64,000 nucleotides of DNA from Paracoccaceae bacterium. Its GTDB lineage: Bacteria > Pseudomonadota > Alphaproteobacteria > Rhodobacterales > Rhodobacteraceae. Within the stretch, counting starts at the first letter, position 1. Each line of letters opens with the position of its first letter. This document shows, in pieces, positions 31,698-40,677 of this stretch. Under the pieces are notes generated by a model. That model saw nothing but the letters and a program-made list of their open reading frames with translations, ran no database searches and was not told where the DNA came from. Location: assembly GCA_014872875.1 (NCBI GenBank), contig WKFI01000005.1, forward strand, positions 248,001 through 312,000, in the 5' to 3' direction. Both the position numbers and the translations under genes were made by a program.

Positions 31698-32855
31698 TCA
31701 GTCGTTTTCCAGAAGATCTTCATAACGCGCGTCAGTCAGCGTTTTCATGAACGCCACCAGCGCATCAATCCTTCGATCGTCCAGCGCCGGGCCATGGGTC
31801 AGCTCCTTGACCGCCAATGTATGCGGAATTTCAGGAGAGCGGAATTTCACCCCGGTTTCCGGGTTTATCTGACGTGCCTCGGCCCGCGTGTTGAAGCGGT
31901 TGTAGAACAACACCACCGTGCGCAGATCCATGAACACGCCGTTATGCATATACGGTCCCGTGACGGCCACGTTGCGCAAGGTCGGCACTTTGAATTTTCC
32001 TGCCTGCATAGGGTCGTCTACGGCCGGATTGGCCAGCAACCCCATATCCTTGGTGCCCGATGCCATACCGTTCTCGGTGCGGACGGCCAAGTTCTCGGGG
32101 ATCCCGATATTGTGGTATTCGTAGTTCGTGAATGTCTCCTGTGGATCGGTGGGGCTGCGTTTCAGCTGATGACACAGGTTGCAGTTCGTAAACTGCTCAG
32201 AAAAGAACAGGGTCATGCCCAACTGCTCTTCCCGCGTCATCTGGTATTCGCCCTTCAGGAAACGATCATACTTACTGTCGAAGGGCGCAAAGAACTCGGT
32301 CCGTTCATAGGCTGAGATGGCTTGCGTCATGGCCTCATAAGCCTGATCGGTTTCTCCAAAGATCTCGGCGCCAAAGATATTCTGGAAGGAGGCGACATAA
32401 TCCTCGTCCTCCAACAGCCGTTGTACGATGGATTGCTTGTCTGGCATTCCCATTTCGATGGGATTCAACGGAGGTCCCCCCGCCTGCCCCTCCAGACCGG
32501 TTTCGCGCCCATCCCAGAACATGCCACCAACCCAATTTCCCTCTGCGTTTTGATGAAACTCGGGTGTGAACGCCGCATAAGCTGCTGTGGGCGCAGTCCT
32601 GTCGCCCAGGGAATTTCCATCATCGCCCAGTGAGACCGCCCGCCCGACACGGGTTTCGCGCGGATCCACGAAGCCCGCCGAGGGGTCGTGGCACGTCGCA
32701 CAGGACTGGCTTCGGTTTGCCGACAGGTTCACATCGAAATACAAAGCCTCTCCAAGCGTTTCGAGGCTGTCAAAAGCCGGCTCTGCCAAGGCTCCGTTTG
32801 CAAAGGAATAAATGAGCGAGAACACGACGGGGAGGCTTCGGAGAGAACCTGCCAT
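31698..32855 (-). CDS. Diheme cytochrome c peroxidase / MauG-family protein
   Basis: 385 residues with a Sec signal peptide (LPVVFSLIYSFANGALA, cleavage near residue 24) and two c-type heme sites, CATCH at 52-56 and CNLCH at 225-229. Such proteins reduce hydrogen peroxide in the periplasm with electrons from cytochromes, or oxidise protein substrates as MauG does. FDVNLSANRSQSC before the first heme and KVPTLRNVAVTGPYMHNG after the second fit the family. It converges on the ABC operon through a shared terminator. Confidence 0.9.
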   Translation of the reverse strand: MAGSLRSLPVVFSLIYSFANGALAEPAFDSLETLGEALYFDVNLSANRSQSCATCHDPSAGFVDPRETRVGRAVSLGDDGNSLGDRTAPTAAYAAFTPEFHQNAEGNWVGGMFWDGRETGLEGQAGGPPLNPIEMGMPDKQSIVQRLLEDEDYVASFQNIFGAEIFGETDQAYEAMTQAISAYERTEFFAPFDSKYDRFLKGEYQMTREEQLGMTLFFSEQFTNCNLCHQLKRSPTDPQETFTNYEYHNIGIPENLAVRTENGMASGTKDMGLLANPAVDDPMQAGKFKVPTLRNVAVTGPYMHNGVFMDLRTVVLFYNRFNTRAEARQINPETGVKFRSPEIPHTLAVKELTHGPALDDRRIDALVAFMKTLTDARYEDLLEND

Positions 32856-33280
32856 TTTTCAGAACTCCGGTTGGCAATGTTTAGACGTGATAGTCTGCCG
32901 CCCGTGCGTCCGCAATTGACATAGCTCAATTTCTGACAAATTTAGTCAACTCAAGGATCACATCCCGTTGAACGCCACTGAAAACCCGAACCAGGCAACA
33001 GCTATACACAAAACGCGTGCTGCAGAACGTTTCGGAGACACCGGAGCACGCCTATTGACAGGCGGCGTCAGATCAATCCTGCCCGGTACTCTATTCGGTT
33101 GGGGAACGGGCGAAAGAACTCCGTCATTTTGTGAAATACGAACAATCTTGGCTTTGCAATTGGCTGTAGTCATGAAATCCGGTCCTTGAATTCAGTACCG
33201 GATTTGACGCCCAATTGCGGCAGGAACTGGAAGTTCGCCGGGTTTTTTGTCGCCCATTCGGCGGCGCAAAAGCCAAAGGG
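32856..33280. other. Intergenic region without a convincing gene
   Basis: 425 nt between the divergent-facing peroxidase start and the transglycosylase end. Two short frames exist (32968-33189 plus; 32958-33173 minus) but neither product looks like a known protein. A 9-bp perfect inverted repeat, AAATCCGGT-N13-ACCGGATTT at 33175-33205, is the only strong structure and has no T run. The promoter of the peroxidase gene should lie near 32856-32950. Confidence 0.4.
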
Positions 33281-33862
33281 TTAACTGCCCCAGATTTTCT
33301 TCACGTAGTTCTCGGTTTCCTTATAGGGTGGAATGCCCCCATATTTCTTCACAGCCTGCGGACCAGCATTGTAGGCTGCCAGAGCCAGCCGCCAGGATTT
33401 GAACTTGCGATATTGCTTGGACAGGTACCGCGCACCGCCGTCGAGGTTCTCATAAGGATCCAACGGGTCCACACGCAGCCTGCGGGCGGTGGCCGGCATC
33501 AGCTGGGCCAATCCCAGCGCGCCCTTGTGGGATTGCGCGTTCGGATTCCAATTCGATTCCTGCTGGACCAGTCTCAGAAACAGCTCTTCGGGCACATTGT
33601 GACGGCGCGCAGCTTCCCGCGCCATGTCCAGATACACCCCGCGATACTTGCCGGAATAGGGCACAGGCCCAAACGATGTGTGAACGGTATCCGGACGCAA
33701 CCGTTCGGAATTGCTGTACTGCACTGAAGCCCGTGTATCGAGAACGCGGGTCTGTGACTTGAAAAGCTTCTGTTTGTTGCGCGTGGAAAAGAGGTCTGCT
33801 GCCCAGACTTCCGGGGCGATCGCCATCGACGCGATTGCCAACCCTGCGGCCAGTTTGCGCAT
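33281..33862 (-). CDS. Lytic transglycosylase (SLT domain)
   Basis: 193 residues. Such enzymes cleave peptidoglycan between MurNAc and GlcNAc. A signal peptide ([19 protein letters not shown], cleavage near residue 21) precedes the SLT core: catalytic Glu in [17 protein letters not shown], then [13 protein letters not shown] and [12 protein letters not shown], ending YVKKIW. ATG 33862 has AGGA about 9 nt upstream; the longer open frame to 34069 would nearly reach ssb and adds no signal. It is divergent from ssb. Confidence 0.92.
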   Translation of the reverse strand: MRKLAAGLAIASMAIAPEVWAADLFSTRNKQKLFKSQTRVLDTRASVQYSNSERLRPDTVHTSFGPVPYSGKYRGVYLDMAREAARRHNVPEELFLRLVQQESNWNPNAQSHKGALGLAQLMPATARRLRVDPLDPYENLDGGARYLSKQYRKFKSWRLALAAYNAGPQAVKKYGGIPPYKETENYVKKIWGS

Positions 33863-34077
33863 CTCAAAGGTCCTGTCCTGCCTCAACTGGGCAGGAATAT
33901 ACGAAGATTTAACCAAAAATAAAGTCCTGCGGCGGAACCTTGCCAAAAGAGAGCTGTCGTTACCCACAGGCATCTGCTTTCCTCGCGGCCCTGGCGTGTA
34001 TACTCTCGCCTGAATGCGGAACATAAGATTCGTGTGGGCGATGGCCTGCGCGAGGATATCAAAGGACAAGGAGCGCC

Positions 34078-34617
34078 ATGGCCGGCTCAGTGAACAAAGT
34101 CATTCTCGTTGGAAACCTTGGCCGCGACCCCGAGGTGCGCAGCTTCCAGAATGGCGGCAAAGTGTGTAACCTGCGGATCGCGACGTCGGAGAACTGGAAG
34201 GATCGCAACACCGGTGAACGGCGCGAGCGGACCGAATGGCATTCGGTCGCCATCTTCTCGGAACCGCTGGCCCGCATCGCCGAGCAGTACCTGCGCAAAG
34301 GGTCCAAGGTCTACATCGAAGGCCAACTGGAAACCCGCAAATGGCAGGATCAGTCCGGTCAGGATCGTTATTCGACCGAGGTTGTTCTGCGCCCGTATCG
34401 CGGCGAACTGACCCTGCTGGATAGCCGCGGCGACAGCGGAGGCGGCTTTGGCGGCGGCCAGTCTGGCGGATACGGCGGCGGCCAGTCGGGTGGCGGTTAT
34501 GGCGGAGGCTATGACAGCGGTCCACAAGGCGGTGACCCTTATGGTGGCGGCTCGCAAGGCGGCGGTCAGCGCGGTGGACCGGCTCACAATATCGACGACG
34601 ACGAAATTCCGTTCTGA
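34078..34617 (+). CDS. ssb: Single-stranded DNA-binding protein Ssb
   Basis: 179 residues. Ssb coats single-stranded DNA in replication and repair. The OB fold begins [33 protein letters not shown] and [13 protein letters not shown] follow. A Gly/Gln/Ser-rich linker (about residues 120-165) leads to the acidic partner-binding tail DDDEIPF. GGAG lies 5 nt before the ATG. No LexA box was seen upstream. A hairpin at 34636 follows. Confidence 0.97.
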   Translation: MAGSVNKVILVGNLGRDPEVRSFQNGGKVCNLRIATSENWKDRNTGERRERTEWHSVAIFSEPLARIAEQYLRKGSKVYIEGQLETRKWQDQSGQDRYSTEVVLRPYRGELTLLDSRGDSGGGFGGGQSGGYGGGQSGGGYGGGYDSGPQGGDPYGGGSQGGGQRGGPAHNIDDDEIPF

Positions 34618-34635
34618 TTGTCACAAATTTTGTCG

Positions 34636-34662
34636 GGCAAGTCGTATGAGGTACGACTTGCC
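34636..34662 (+). terminator. Terminator-like hairpin after ssb
   Basis: A perfect 11-bp stem (34636-34646 with 34652-34662) and 5-nt loop lie 19 nt after the ssb stop. The following TGCCCTTGTT is only weakly T-rich, so termination is likely but may be partial. Confidence 0.55.
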
Positions 34663-34791
34663 TGCCCTTGTTACGCTACGGATTGGCAAACCGGGGCAAT
34701 TTGTAGAATTGATCAAAACTCTCTCTTGAGCCACCTGTAGGAAGCGACATTATTTTGCACGTCGTTCCTTACCAACATCAAGGTGGTCAAA

Positions 34792-35862
34792 GTGGTCTGG
34801 TCCTTCCCTGTCGGCAAACTCCTGGGTTCCGAAGTTCGGATCCACGTTACCTTCTTCCTGCTGTTGGCTTGGGTCGGTTATGCCGCCTATGTGGACGGCG
34901 GATCGCAGGCCGCGTTGGAAAACGTGGTTTTTGTCATCGCTCTGTTTGCCTGCGTCGTGGCACATGAATTCGGCCATGCGCTGATGGCACGGCGCTATGG
35001 TATTCGGACCCCGGACATAACTCTGTTGCCTATCGGAGGTTTGGCCCGGTTGGAAAAGATGCCGGAAAACCCCAAACAGGAAATCGCCGTGGCCATTGCA
35101 GGACCGCTGGTGAACGTCGCCATCTGCATCATTCTCGTGGTCTTTGGTGCCAGGATGAACGTGCAGGACTTGTCCGCCATCGACACGACAGGCCCCGGCT
35201 TTCTGGGACGATTGGCGATCGTCAATCTGTTTCTTGCCGTTTTCAACATGATCCCGGCGTTTCCCATGGACGGTGGACGTGTTTTCCGCGCCGCACTGTG
35301 CCTGTTCCTGGACCGGGTTCGCGCCACTCGGATCGCAGCCTTTGCTGGTCAGGTTGTGGCAGCGCTGTTGGGTTTTGCCGGTCTCAGCACCGGTAATCCG
35401 GTTCTGGTACTGATCGCTGTCTTCGTTTTTGTTGCTGCGAATGCAGAAAGCCAGGACGTCACCATGCGGTCCGTGTCGCGCCGGTTGATGGCACGTGACG
35501 CCATGATCACCAGCTTTGAGCCCCTGTCCCCCTCAGACACGCTTGATTCCGCTGCGCTTGCGGTGATCCGAACGACACAGCACGAGTTCCCGGTGCTTGA
35601 AAGCGACGGAACGCTTTTGGGCTTCGTCACCCGAAACAAGCTCTTTGCCGCACTTGCTCACGACCACCCGCGCATGACGCCGGTCACGCAGATTCTGGAA
35701 ACGGAGATCCCCCAAGTTGAATTGGGCACCGGGTTGGAGGCCGTACTGGACGCCCTGCATCAGGGGGCACCTGCGGTGGCAGTCACCTCGCTCCAAGGTC
35801 GGATGATCGGCTATATCACCCGCGAAAATGTCGGAGAGCTCATGGTCATTCAGGGTCGCTGA
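34792..35862 (+). CDS. M50-family membrane metalloprotease with CBS domains
   Basis: 356 residues. A site-2-protease-like zinc peptidase: HEFGH in the second hydrophobic segment (VVAHEFGHALMARRYG) and the third ligand motif NMIPAFPMDGGR further on. Two CBS domains fill the C-terminal ~125 residues (ARDAMITSFEPLSPSDTL, then EVELG...), which may sense adenylates. GTG 34792 has AAGGTGG 5 nt upstream; GTG 34783 is three codons earlier. It converges on aroB across a hairpin. Substrate unknown. Confidence 0.88.
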   Translation: MVWSFPVGKLLGSEVRIHVTFFLLLAWVGYAAYVDGGSQAALENVVFVIALFACVVAHEFGHALMARRYGIRTPDITLLPIGGLARLEKMPENPKQEIAVAIAGPLVNVAICIILVVFGARMNVQDLSAIDTTGPGFLGRLAIVNLFLAVFNMIPAFPMDGGRVFRAALCLFLDRVRATRIAAFAGQVVAALLGFAGLSTGNPVLVLIAVFVFVAANAESQDVTMRSVSRRLMARDAMITSFEPLSPSDTLDSAALAVIRTTQHEFPVLESDGTLLGFVTRNKLFAALAHDHPRMTPVTQILETEIPQVELGTGLEAVLDALHQGAPAVAVTSLQGRMIGYITRENVGELMVIQGR

Positions 35863-35872
35863 CCCTGAATGA
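35846..35872. terminator. Hairpin spanning the stop codon of the M50 gene
   Basis: A perfect 12-bp stem (35846-35857 with 35861-35872) has a 3-nt loop, and the TGA stop (35860-35862) overlaps loop and stem. The convergent aroB stop is only 10 nt away. T-rich TGTTATCTTT follows on the plus side, so it probably ends the M50 transcript. Confidence 0.6.
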
Positions 35873-35881
35873 TGTTATCTT

Positions 35882-36994
35882 TCAACGCTCTGCAAGGGCA
35901 TCTTCAAGAACGGAAATTACGTCTGACGGGGCGACGTCAGACGTCACGAAAGCCTGTCCTATCCCGCGCGCAAGGATGAAGTTCAGCTTTCCATCCACAA
36001 CCTTCTTGTCCTGCCCCATCAGGTCCAGCAATGCCTGTGCGCCCGGCAATTCACCGGGAATGTCAGCCAGATCGGTTTTCATCCCCATTGTTTTCAGATG
36101 TTGCCGTACTCGACTGGGGTCTTCCTGCGGGCACAATCCCATACGCGCAGACAGCTCAAACGCCAGGGCACACCCGATCGACACGCCTTCGCCATGCAGC
36201 AAACGATCGGAATATCCCGTCGCAGCTTCCAACGCGTGACAGAAGGTATGCCCCAAATTCAAAAGCGCCCGGTCGCCCTGTTCCTTTTCATCCCGCGCCA
36301 CGATGTCGGCCTTCATCTGGACTGAACGGGCCACCGCCTCGACCCGGGTCGCCATGTCGCCAGCCGACAAGCCCGGGCCGTTCAGTTCCAGCCATTCAAA
36401 GAACTCTGCGTCGCCCAGAAGCCCGTATTTGACGACCTCGCCATACCCGGCCAGAAAATCCCGCGCGGTCAGCGTTCCCAACACCGAGGTATCTGCCAAA
36501 ACCAGTGACGGCTGATGAAACGCTCCTATCAGATTCTTGCCCTGAGGTGCGTTGATCCCGGTCTTACCGCCCACCGAGCTGTCCACCTGCGCCAAAAGCG
36601 AGGTCGGGATCTGTACAAACTGCACACCCCGGCGCAGGACCGAGGCCGCAAATCCCACCAGATCGCCAATGACCCCGCCGCCAAAAGCAACGACCACGTC
36701 ATTGCGCTCAACCTTTTGTTCCAGCAGCCATTCCACAGTACGTTCAAAATGAGGCCAGCTTTTTGTGCTTTCACCTGCGGGCAGTTCCAGCGCGACCATG
36801 TCGATCCCGGCCTGCGCAAGCCCGTCCCGCAGGCTTTCCAGATGCAACCGCGCCACGTTTTCGTCGCTGACCACCGCCACGCGTTTACGGCGTAGCAAAG
36901 GCGCTATCAGCTGTCCCGATTCTGCCAGAAGATCAGGGCCGATCACCACGTCATAGGACCGCTCGCCCAGCTCCACATGCACTGTTTTCCGCAT
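35882..36994 (-). CDS. aroB: 3-dehydroquinate synthase AroB
   Basis: 370 residues. AroB cyclises DAHP to 3-dehydroquinate, step two of the shikimate pathway. NAD-binding VVAFGGGVIGDLVGFAAS, TSLLAQVDSSVGGKTGIN, and the zinc ligands in GHTFCHALEAATGY and HGEGVSIGCA are all present. ATG 36994 overlaps the aroK stop by one base (TAATG), so the pair is coupled. Confidence 0.97.
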   Translation of the reverse strand: MRKTVHVELGERSYDVVIGPDLLAESGQLIAPLLRRKRVAVVSDENVARLHLESLRDGLAQAGIDMVALELPAGESTKSWPHFERTVEWLLEQKVERNDVVVAFGGGVIGDLVGFAASVLRRGVQFVQIPTSLLAQVDSSVGGKTGINAPQGKNLIGAFHQPSLVLADTSVLGTLTARDFLAGYGEVVKYGLLGDAEFFEWLELNGPGLSAGDMATRVEAVARSVQMKADIVARDEKEQGDRALLNLGHTFCHALEAATGYSDRLLHGEGVSIGCALAFELSARMGLCPQEDPSRVRQHLKTMGMKTDLADIPGELPGAQALLDLMGQDKKVVDGKLNFILARGIGQAFVTSDVAPSDVISVLEDALAER

Positions 36995-37584
36995 TATTTC
37001 CAATCCAGTACGTCCGGCCGCGCCTTCAGCGCCTCCAGAACCTTGTCTACCATTTCCTCGATCGAGGAGACCCCATCCGACTGCACCGACAGATCAGCCA
37101 AGCCATAAATCGGGACCCGTGCCTCATAGAGGCCACTGAGTGTCGCACGTGGGTCTGCTGTCCGCAGCAAAGGTCTCGTGTCCTTGTGTTTCACCCGGTT
37201 CCACAGAACATCCAGATCCGCTTGCAAACACACCGCGATCCCCTGATCAGAAATGAGTTTCCGGTTTCTTTCGGCCAGGAATGCACCGCCGCCGGTCGAA
37301 AGAACTCCCTGCTCTTCCTTCAGTAGTCGCGCAATAACCTGGGTTTCCTTGTCCCGAAAAAACGCCTCGCCATCACGGGAAAAAATCTCGGGGATCGTCA
37401 TGTTGGCGGCCAGTTCGATCTCCTGATCGCTGTCCAGAAACGGCACGCCCAGCCGAGCAGCCAGAGCCCGGCCCACCGCGGTCTTGCCGGCGCCCATCAT
37501 GCCAACCATCACGATCGTTTTTTTCAGTTTTCCCGGCCGTGGCGCCCCATCGGCGCACACGTCTGTTTGCTCATTTTCGCTCAT
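36994..37584 (-). CDS. aroK: Shikimate kinase AroK
   Basis: 196 residues. AroK phosphorylates shikimate at O3. Walker A GMMGAGKTAVGRALA, substrate residues in DSDQEIE and FFRDKE, the GGGAF motif and the lid KDTRPLL are visible. About 20 extra polar residues precede the core. It heads the aroKB pair and is divergent from the small gene at 37666. Confidence 0.96.
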   Translation of the reverse strand: MSENEQTDVCADGAPRPGKLKKTIVMVGMMGAGKTAVGRALAARLGVPFLDSDQEIELAANMTIPEIFSRDGEAFFRDKETQVIARLLKEEQGVLSTGGGAFLAERNRKLISDQGIAVCLQADLDVLWNRVKHKDTRPLLRTADPRATLSGLYEARVPIYGLADLSVQSDGVSSIEEMVDKVLEALKARPDVLDWK

Positions 37585-37665
37585 TCTTCAGTGAATGACG
37601 TGATCTTGTCGAAAAGGCCATATATAACTTGAGCAAAAGAATGGGCACGAGGCAGCAGGGGCACC

Positions 37666-37815
37666 ATGGGACGACTGATCAAATACTTGATTTACCTTGT
37701 TATTCTGGCAGCGATCGGGTTGGTGATCTATGCCTATGTCGGGCCTTGGTTCGGCGCGGATTTCAGTGCGCCCAGTCAAGAGATCCGCAAACCCGTGGTG
37801 TTGAATGCCGATTGA
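37666..37815 (+). CDS. 49-residue membrane protein upstream of the xerD operon
   Basis: 49 residues with one hydrophobic segment at about residues 5-26 (IKYLIYLVILAAIGLVIYAYV) and a polar tail. AGGGG at 37656-37660 lies 5 nt before the ATG. Its last codons overlap the ATG of the next gene (37805), so the two are translationally coupled and head a unit leading into xerD. No named family recognised. Confidence 0.7.
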   Translation: MGRLIKYLIYLVILAAIGLVIYAYVGPWFGADFSAPSQEIRKPVVLNAD

Positions 37816-39433
37816 CAGGGTCTCACACCCCGGTTTGGGCACGCGGCGGCCAGAAGATCAGGCCGAACCGGTGAAAACATCAGCACGACACGGCCGACCC
37901 AAGATCTCCCGATTCTCTTGCCACGGCGCGGCCTTGGTATTTTGTTTGTATCCTGCAGCGGTGTCCGCTCAGGACCCGCTTTCGGTGATCGAATGGCTGA
38001 CACCGGAAACGCACGAGGCTCTTCTGCCGGATACCGTCCTATTGGAACCGCCGGTGTCCGGTTCCATCGAAAGCCCCGATATCCAGGTCACGCCATTGGA
38101 GGCGCTGTTGCCACCACTGGGCTTGGTTCCTGCATCTTCGACAGGTTTGCCGATCGATCTATGGCGTGGCAGCTCGGCCCGTATCCTTACACGGCTTATC
38201 GAACGGGTTCCGGTGAGGGATTATCCGGCCCTGCAATCCCTGCTTTATACTGTACTGCTGTCGGAAACCCGCCCACCCGCCGGAAAGGACGCAGCTCAGA
38301 TTCTGACGCTGGCGCGTCTGGATCGCCTGATGCAGCTGGGTGCCACCGATCCGGCTCAGGCATTGGTACAATTGGCCGACCCAACCGGCGACAAGGATCG
38401 TTTTCTTCGTTGGTTCGATGCGACGCTGTTGACCGGTGACGAGGATCGCAGCTGCGCCGCATTGATCGCAAAGCCCTATCTTGCACCCGATGATCGCGGA
38501 CGCATCTTCTGTCTGGCCCGGCGTGGTGATTGGGAAACTGCCGCTCTCCTGCTGGAGACAGCGCATGCATTGGAGTTGATGCCACGCGAAGATCTGGCCC
38601 TGTTGGATCGCTTTCTAAGCCCGGAAATCTTCGAAGGCGCGCCACCCTTGCCGCGCCCCAAGGACCCTGACCCGCTCACCTTCCGGCTTTTCGAAGCCAT
38701 TGGGGAACGTCTGCCAACCACACCCTTGCCCCGCGCCTTTGCCACTGCCGACTTGCGTGATGTCGCTGGATGGAAAGCCCAAATCGAGGCGGCTGAACGG
38801 TTGACCCGCATAGGTGCTCTGAATCCCAACCACCTGCTCGGCCTCTATACAGAACGCCGTCCGGCCGCCTCAGGCGGTGTGTGGGACCGCGTCCAATCTC
38901 TGCAACGCTTCGATACGGCTCTGCAAAGTGGCAGCGCCGAAGCCGTGGCCAAGACGTTGCCCACCGTATGGCGCAATATGCAGGACGTGGGACTTGAAGT
39001 TGCCTTTGCAGATCTGTTCTCTGATCAGTTGGCAGCGTTGGACTTACCTCCGCCTGCAGCCTCGCTGGCCTGGCGTATCCGCTTGCTGTCGCCGAGCTAC
39101 GAGGCTGCCGCCAACACCCCTCCTGAGCAGTCCGACGGTTTCCTGATCGGCTTGGCGCGCGGCACCCCTTCCATCAGCCTTGCCCGTGCGCCGCGGGAAC
39201 GTGCGATCGCCGAAGGCTTCCTGACGGACGCACCGATACCTGCCGAGCTCGAGGTCATGCTGAGCAATGGACAATTAGGTGAGGTTATTCTGCGTACGAT
39301 CGAACTGTTTGCACGGGGCGCAGACGGAAACCTGCAAGACTTGACCGAATCCCTTACCGTGTTCCGAAGAGTTGGGTTGGAAGACACTGCCCGACGTGCT
39401 TCCTTGCAATTGCTTTTGTTGGAGCGGTCCTGA
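37805..39433 (+). CDS. Exported 542-residue protein of unknown function preceding xerD
   Basis: 542 residues. I do not recognise a family. A hydrophobic stretch ending AAVSAQD (about residues 42-56) looks like a signal peptide, preceded by a long polar lead; a GTG at 37871 (residue 23) would give a more normal signal. The rest is largely alpha-helical and leucine/alanine-rich with no metal or nucleotide motif, perhaps helical repeats. It starts inside the preceding small gene and ends 1 nt before xerD. Neither Cys pairs nor membrane helices follow the signal. Confidence 0.75.
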   Translation: MPIDRVSHPGLGTRRPEDQAEPVKTSARHGRPKISRFSCHGAALVFCLYPAAVSAQDPLSVIEWLTPETHEALLPDTVLLEPPVSGSIESPDIQVTPLEALLPPLGLVPASSTGLPIDLWRGSSARILTRLIERVPVRDYPALQSLLYTVLLSETRPPAGKDAAQILTLARLDRLMQLGATDPAQALVQLADPTGDKDRFLRWFDATLLTGDEDRSCAALIAKPYLAPDDRGRIFCLARRGDWETAALLLETAHALELMPREDLALLDRFLSPEIFEGAPPLPRPKDPDPLTFRLFEAIGERLPTTPLPRAFATADLRDVAGWKAQIEAAERLTRIGALNPNHLLGLYTERRPAASGGVWDRVQSLQRFDTALQSGSAEAVAKTLPTVWRNMQDVGLEVAFADLFSDQLAALDLPPPAASLAWRIRLLSPSYEAAANTPPEQSDGFLIGLARGTPSISLARAPRERAIAEGFLTDAPIPAELEVMLSNGQLGEVILRTIELFARGADGNLQDLTESLTVFRRVGLEDTARRASLQLLLLERS

Positions 39434-39434
39434 A

Positions 39435-40385
39435 ATGCCCCCAGCCCGCCCTGATCAGTGGATCTCCACCTTTCTTGATGCTCAGGCCGCAGAAATGGGC
39501 GCATCCAGAAACACGCTGCTCGCCTATGGCCGAGACCTGAAGGATTTCGTGGGTTGGTTGGAACGCGTAAAGCTCGACATCGACACCGTAGGTCGGGATG
39601 GCATCGAGGACTACCTGATAGATTGTGATGCCCAAGGGTTGTCCAAGGCCACGAGGGCCCGCCGTTTATCGGCCGTCAAACAGCTGTTCCGCTTTGCCTT
39701 CGAAGAAGGTTGGCGCATGAACAACCCGGCCATCCAGGTCCGTGGGCCGGGACGGGACAAACGTCTGCCCAAGACGCTGGACGTCGTGGAGGTCGATCGC
39801 CTGCTGAACGCTGCTCGAATGACGGGACGGTCCCAAGCAGATCGACTGCGCAATACCTGTCTGATGGAGCTGCTCTATGCCACCGGTATGCGTGTCAGTG
39901 AACTGGTGTCCCTGCCCGACAGCACGGCGCGAGGTGACCCACGAATGTTGCTGGTTCGTGGTAAGGGCGGAAAGGAGCGGATGGTACCTTTGTCCCCACC
40001 TGCGCGTGACGCATTGGCAGCGTGGTTAACTGTCCGTGACGAGATTGACGAGGAGCGACAGACCAAGGGCCACCTTCCGTCGCGCTTCCTGTTCCCGTCC
40101 CGAAGCAAGGAAGGCCACCTGACCCGGCACCGCTTCTATCTGCTGATCAAGGAACTGGCCGTTACCGGTGGCGTCTCTCCCGACACGGTCACGCCTCATA
40201 CGCTTCGTCATGCCTTTGCAACACATTTGCTGGCCAACGGCGCCGACTTGCGTGCCATTCAGACCCTTCTGGGCCATGCCGATGTTGCCACAACCGAAAT
40301 CTATACCCATGTTCTGGACGCGCGTCTGAACGAACTGGTTCTGGAACACCATCCGCTGGCTAAAACCGAACAAGACGACACCTGA
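39435..40385 (+). CDS. xerD: Tyrosine recombinase XerD
   Basis: 316 residues. XerC/XerD resolve chromosome dimers at dif. The catalytic set is complete: Arg in ATGMRVSELVSLP, Lys in RGKGGKER, His/Arg in HTLRHAFATHLL, His in LLGHADVATTEIYTH with the nucleophile Tyr. The N-terminal SAM-like domain starts at WISTFLDAQAAEMG. ATG 39435 directly follows the previous stop. The core genomic context fits a housekeeping Xer and not a mobile integrase. XerC versus XerD cannot be fully separated by eye. Confidence 0.9.
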   Translation: MPPARPDQWISTFLDAQAAEMGASRNTLLAYGRDLKDFVGWLERVKLDIDTVGRDGIEDYLIDCDAQGLSKATRARRLSAVKQLFRFAFEEGWRMNNPAIQVRGPGRDKRLPKTLDVVEVDRLLNAARMTGRSQADRLRNTCLMELLYATGMRVSELVSLPDSTARGDPRMLLVRGKGGKERMVPLSPPARDALAAWLTVRDEIDEERQTKGHLPSRFLFPSRSKEGHLTRHRFYLLIKELAVTGGVSPDTVTPHTLRHAFATHLLANGADLRAIQTLLGHADVATTEIYTHVLDARLNELVLEHHPLAKTEQDDT

Positions 40386-40677
40386 CGCTCCGTTCATTGC
40401 AAGCCGCATTTCGAATTGCCCCGCAATACTCATTCGGTTTTGCGTCAAAGCCCTTTTGACTGCGTTTGGTTCTGCTGCCTTCCACAGCCATGCTTGCCCC
40501 ACATCCGACCAAGCAACCGCGCCGCCGGGCCTGCCCGGCGGCGCTTGGCCCAACGGGTTCGGGGGTATCTTCGATACACTTGAACCGGACGGGAGAACAC
40601 CCGTTCGCCAAGGTCTTGATCCGGGGGGAAACCATGCCCATAACCAGTGTGAGCAATACAAGGATCCCGGACGAGAC
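40386..40677 (+). promoter_or_regulatory. Structured leader upstream of the CNNM/CorC gene
   Basis: 292 nt hold several stable hairpins in a row: GTCAAA/TTTGAC at about 40443-40459; a perfect 12-bp GC stem at 40519-40530 with 40533-40544; a two-part stem GGTTC...GTATC-TTC-GATAC...GAACC at about 40556-40585; and ACGGG-N6-CCCGT at about 40588-40604. No ORF with a clear ribosome site fills it. It may include the xerD terminator plus a long 5' leader, or a small RNA. It matches no riboswitch I can name. Confidence 0.45.

Noticed and set aside
32968-33189. 73-codon frame in the gap after the peroxidase gene
   Set aside because: TTG start, no protein-like pattern, and its stop lies in an inverted repeat. 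A similar minus-strand frame (32958-33173) is equally weak.
39435-40385. Integrase of a mobile element
   Set aside because: It has XerD-like length and lies among core genes with no attachment repeats, tRNA or cargo genes nearby.
40386-40677. SRP RNA, RNase P RNA or 6S RNA in the structured leader
   Set aside because: None of the conserved cores I know for SRP or RNase P RNA is present, and I could not build the long rod of 6S RNA by eye.
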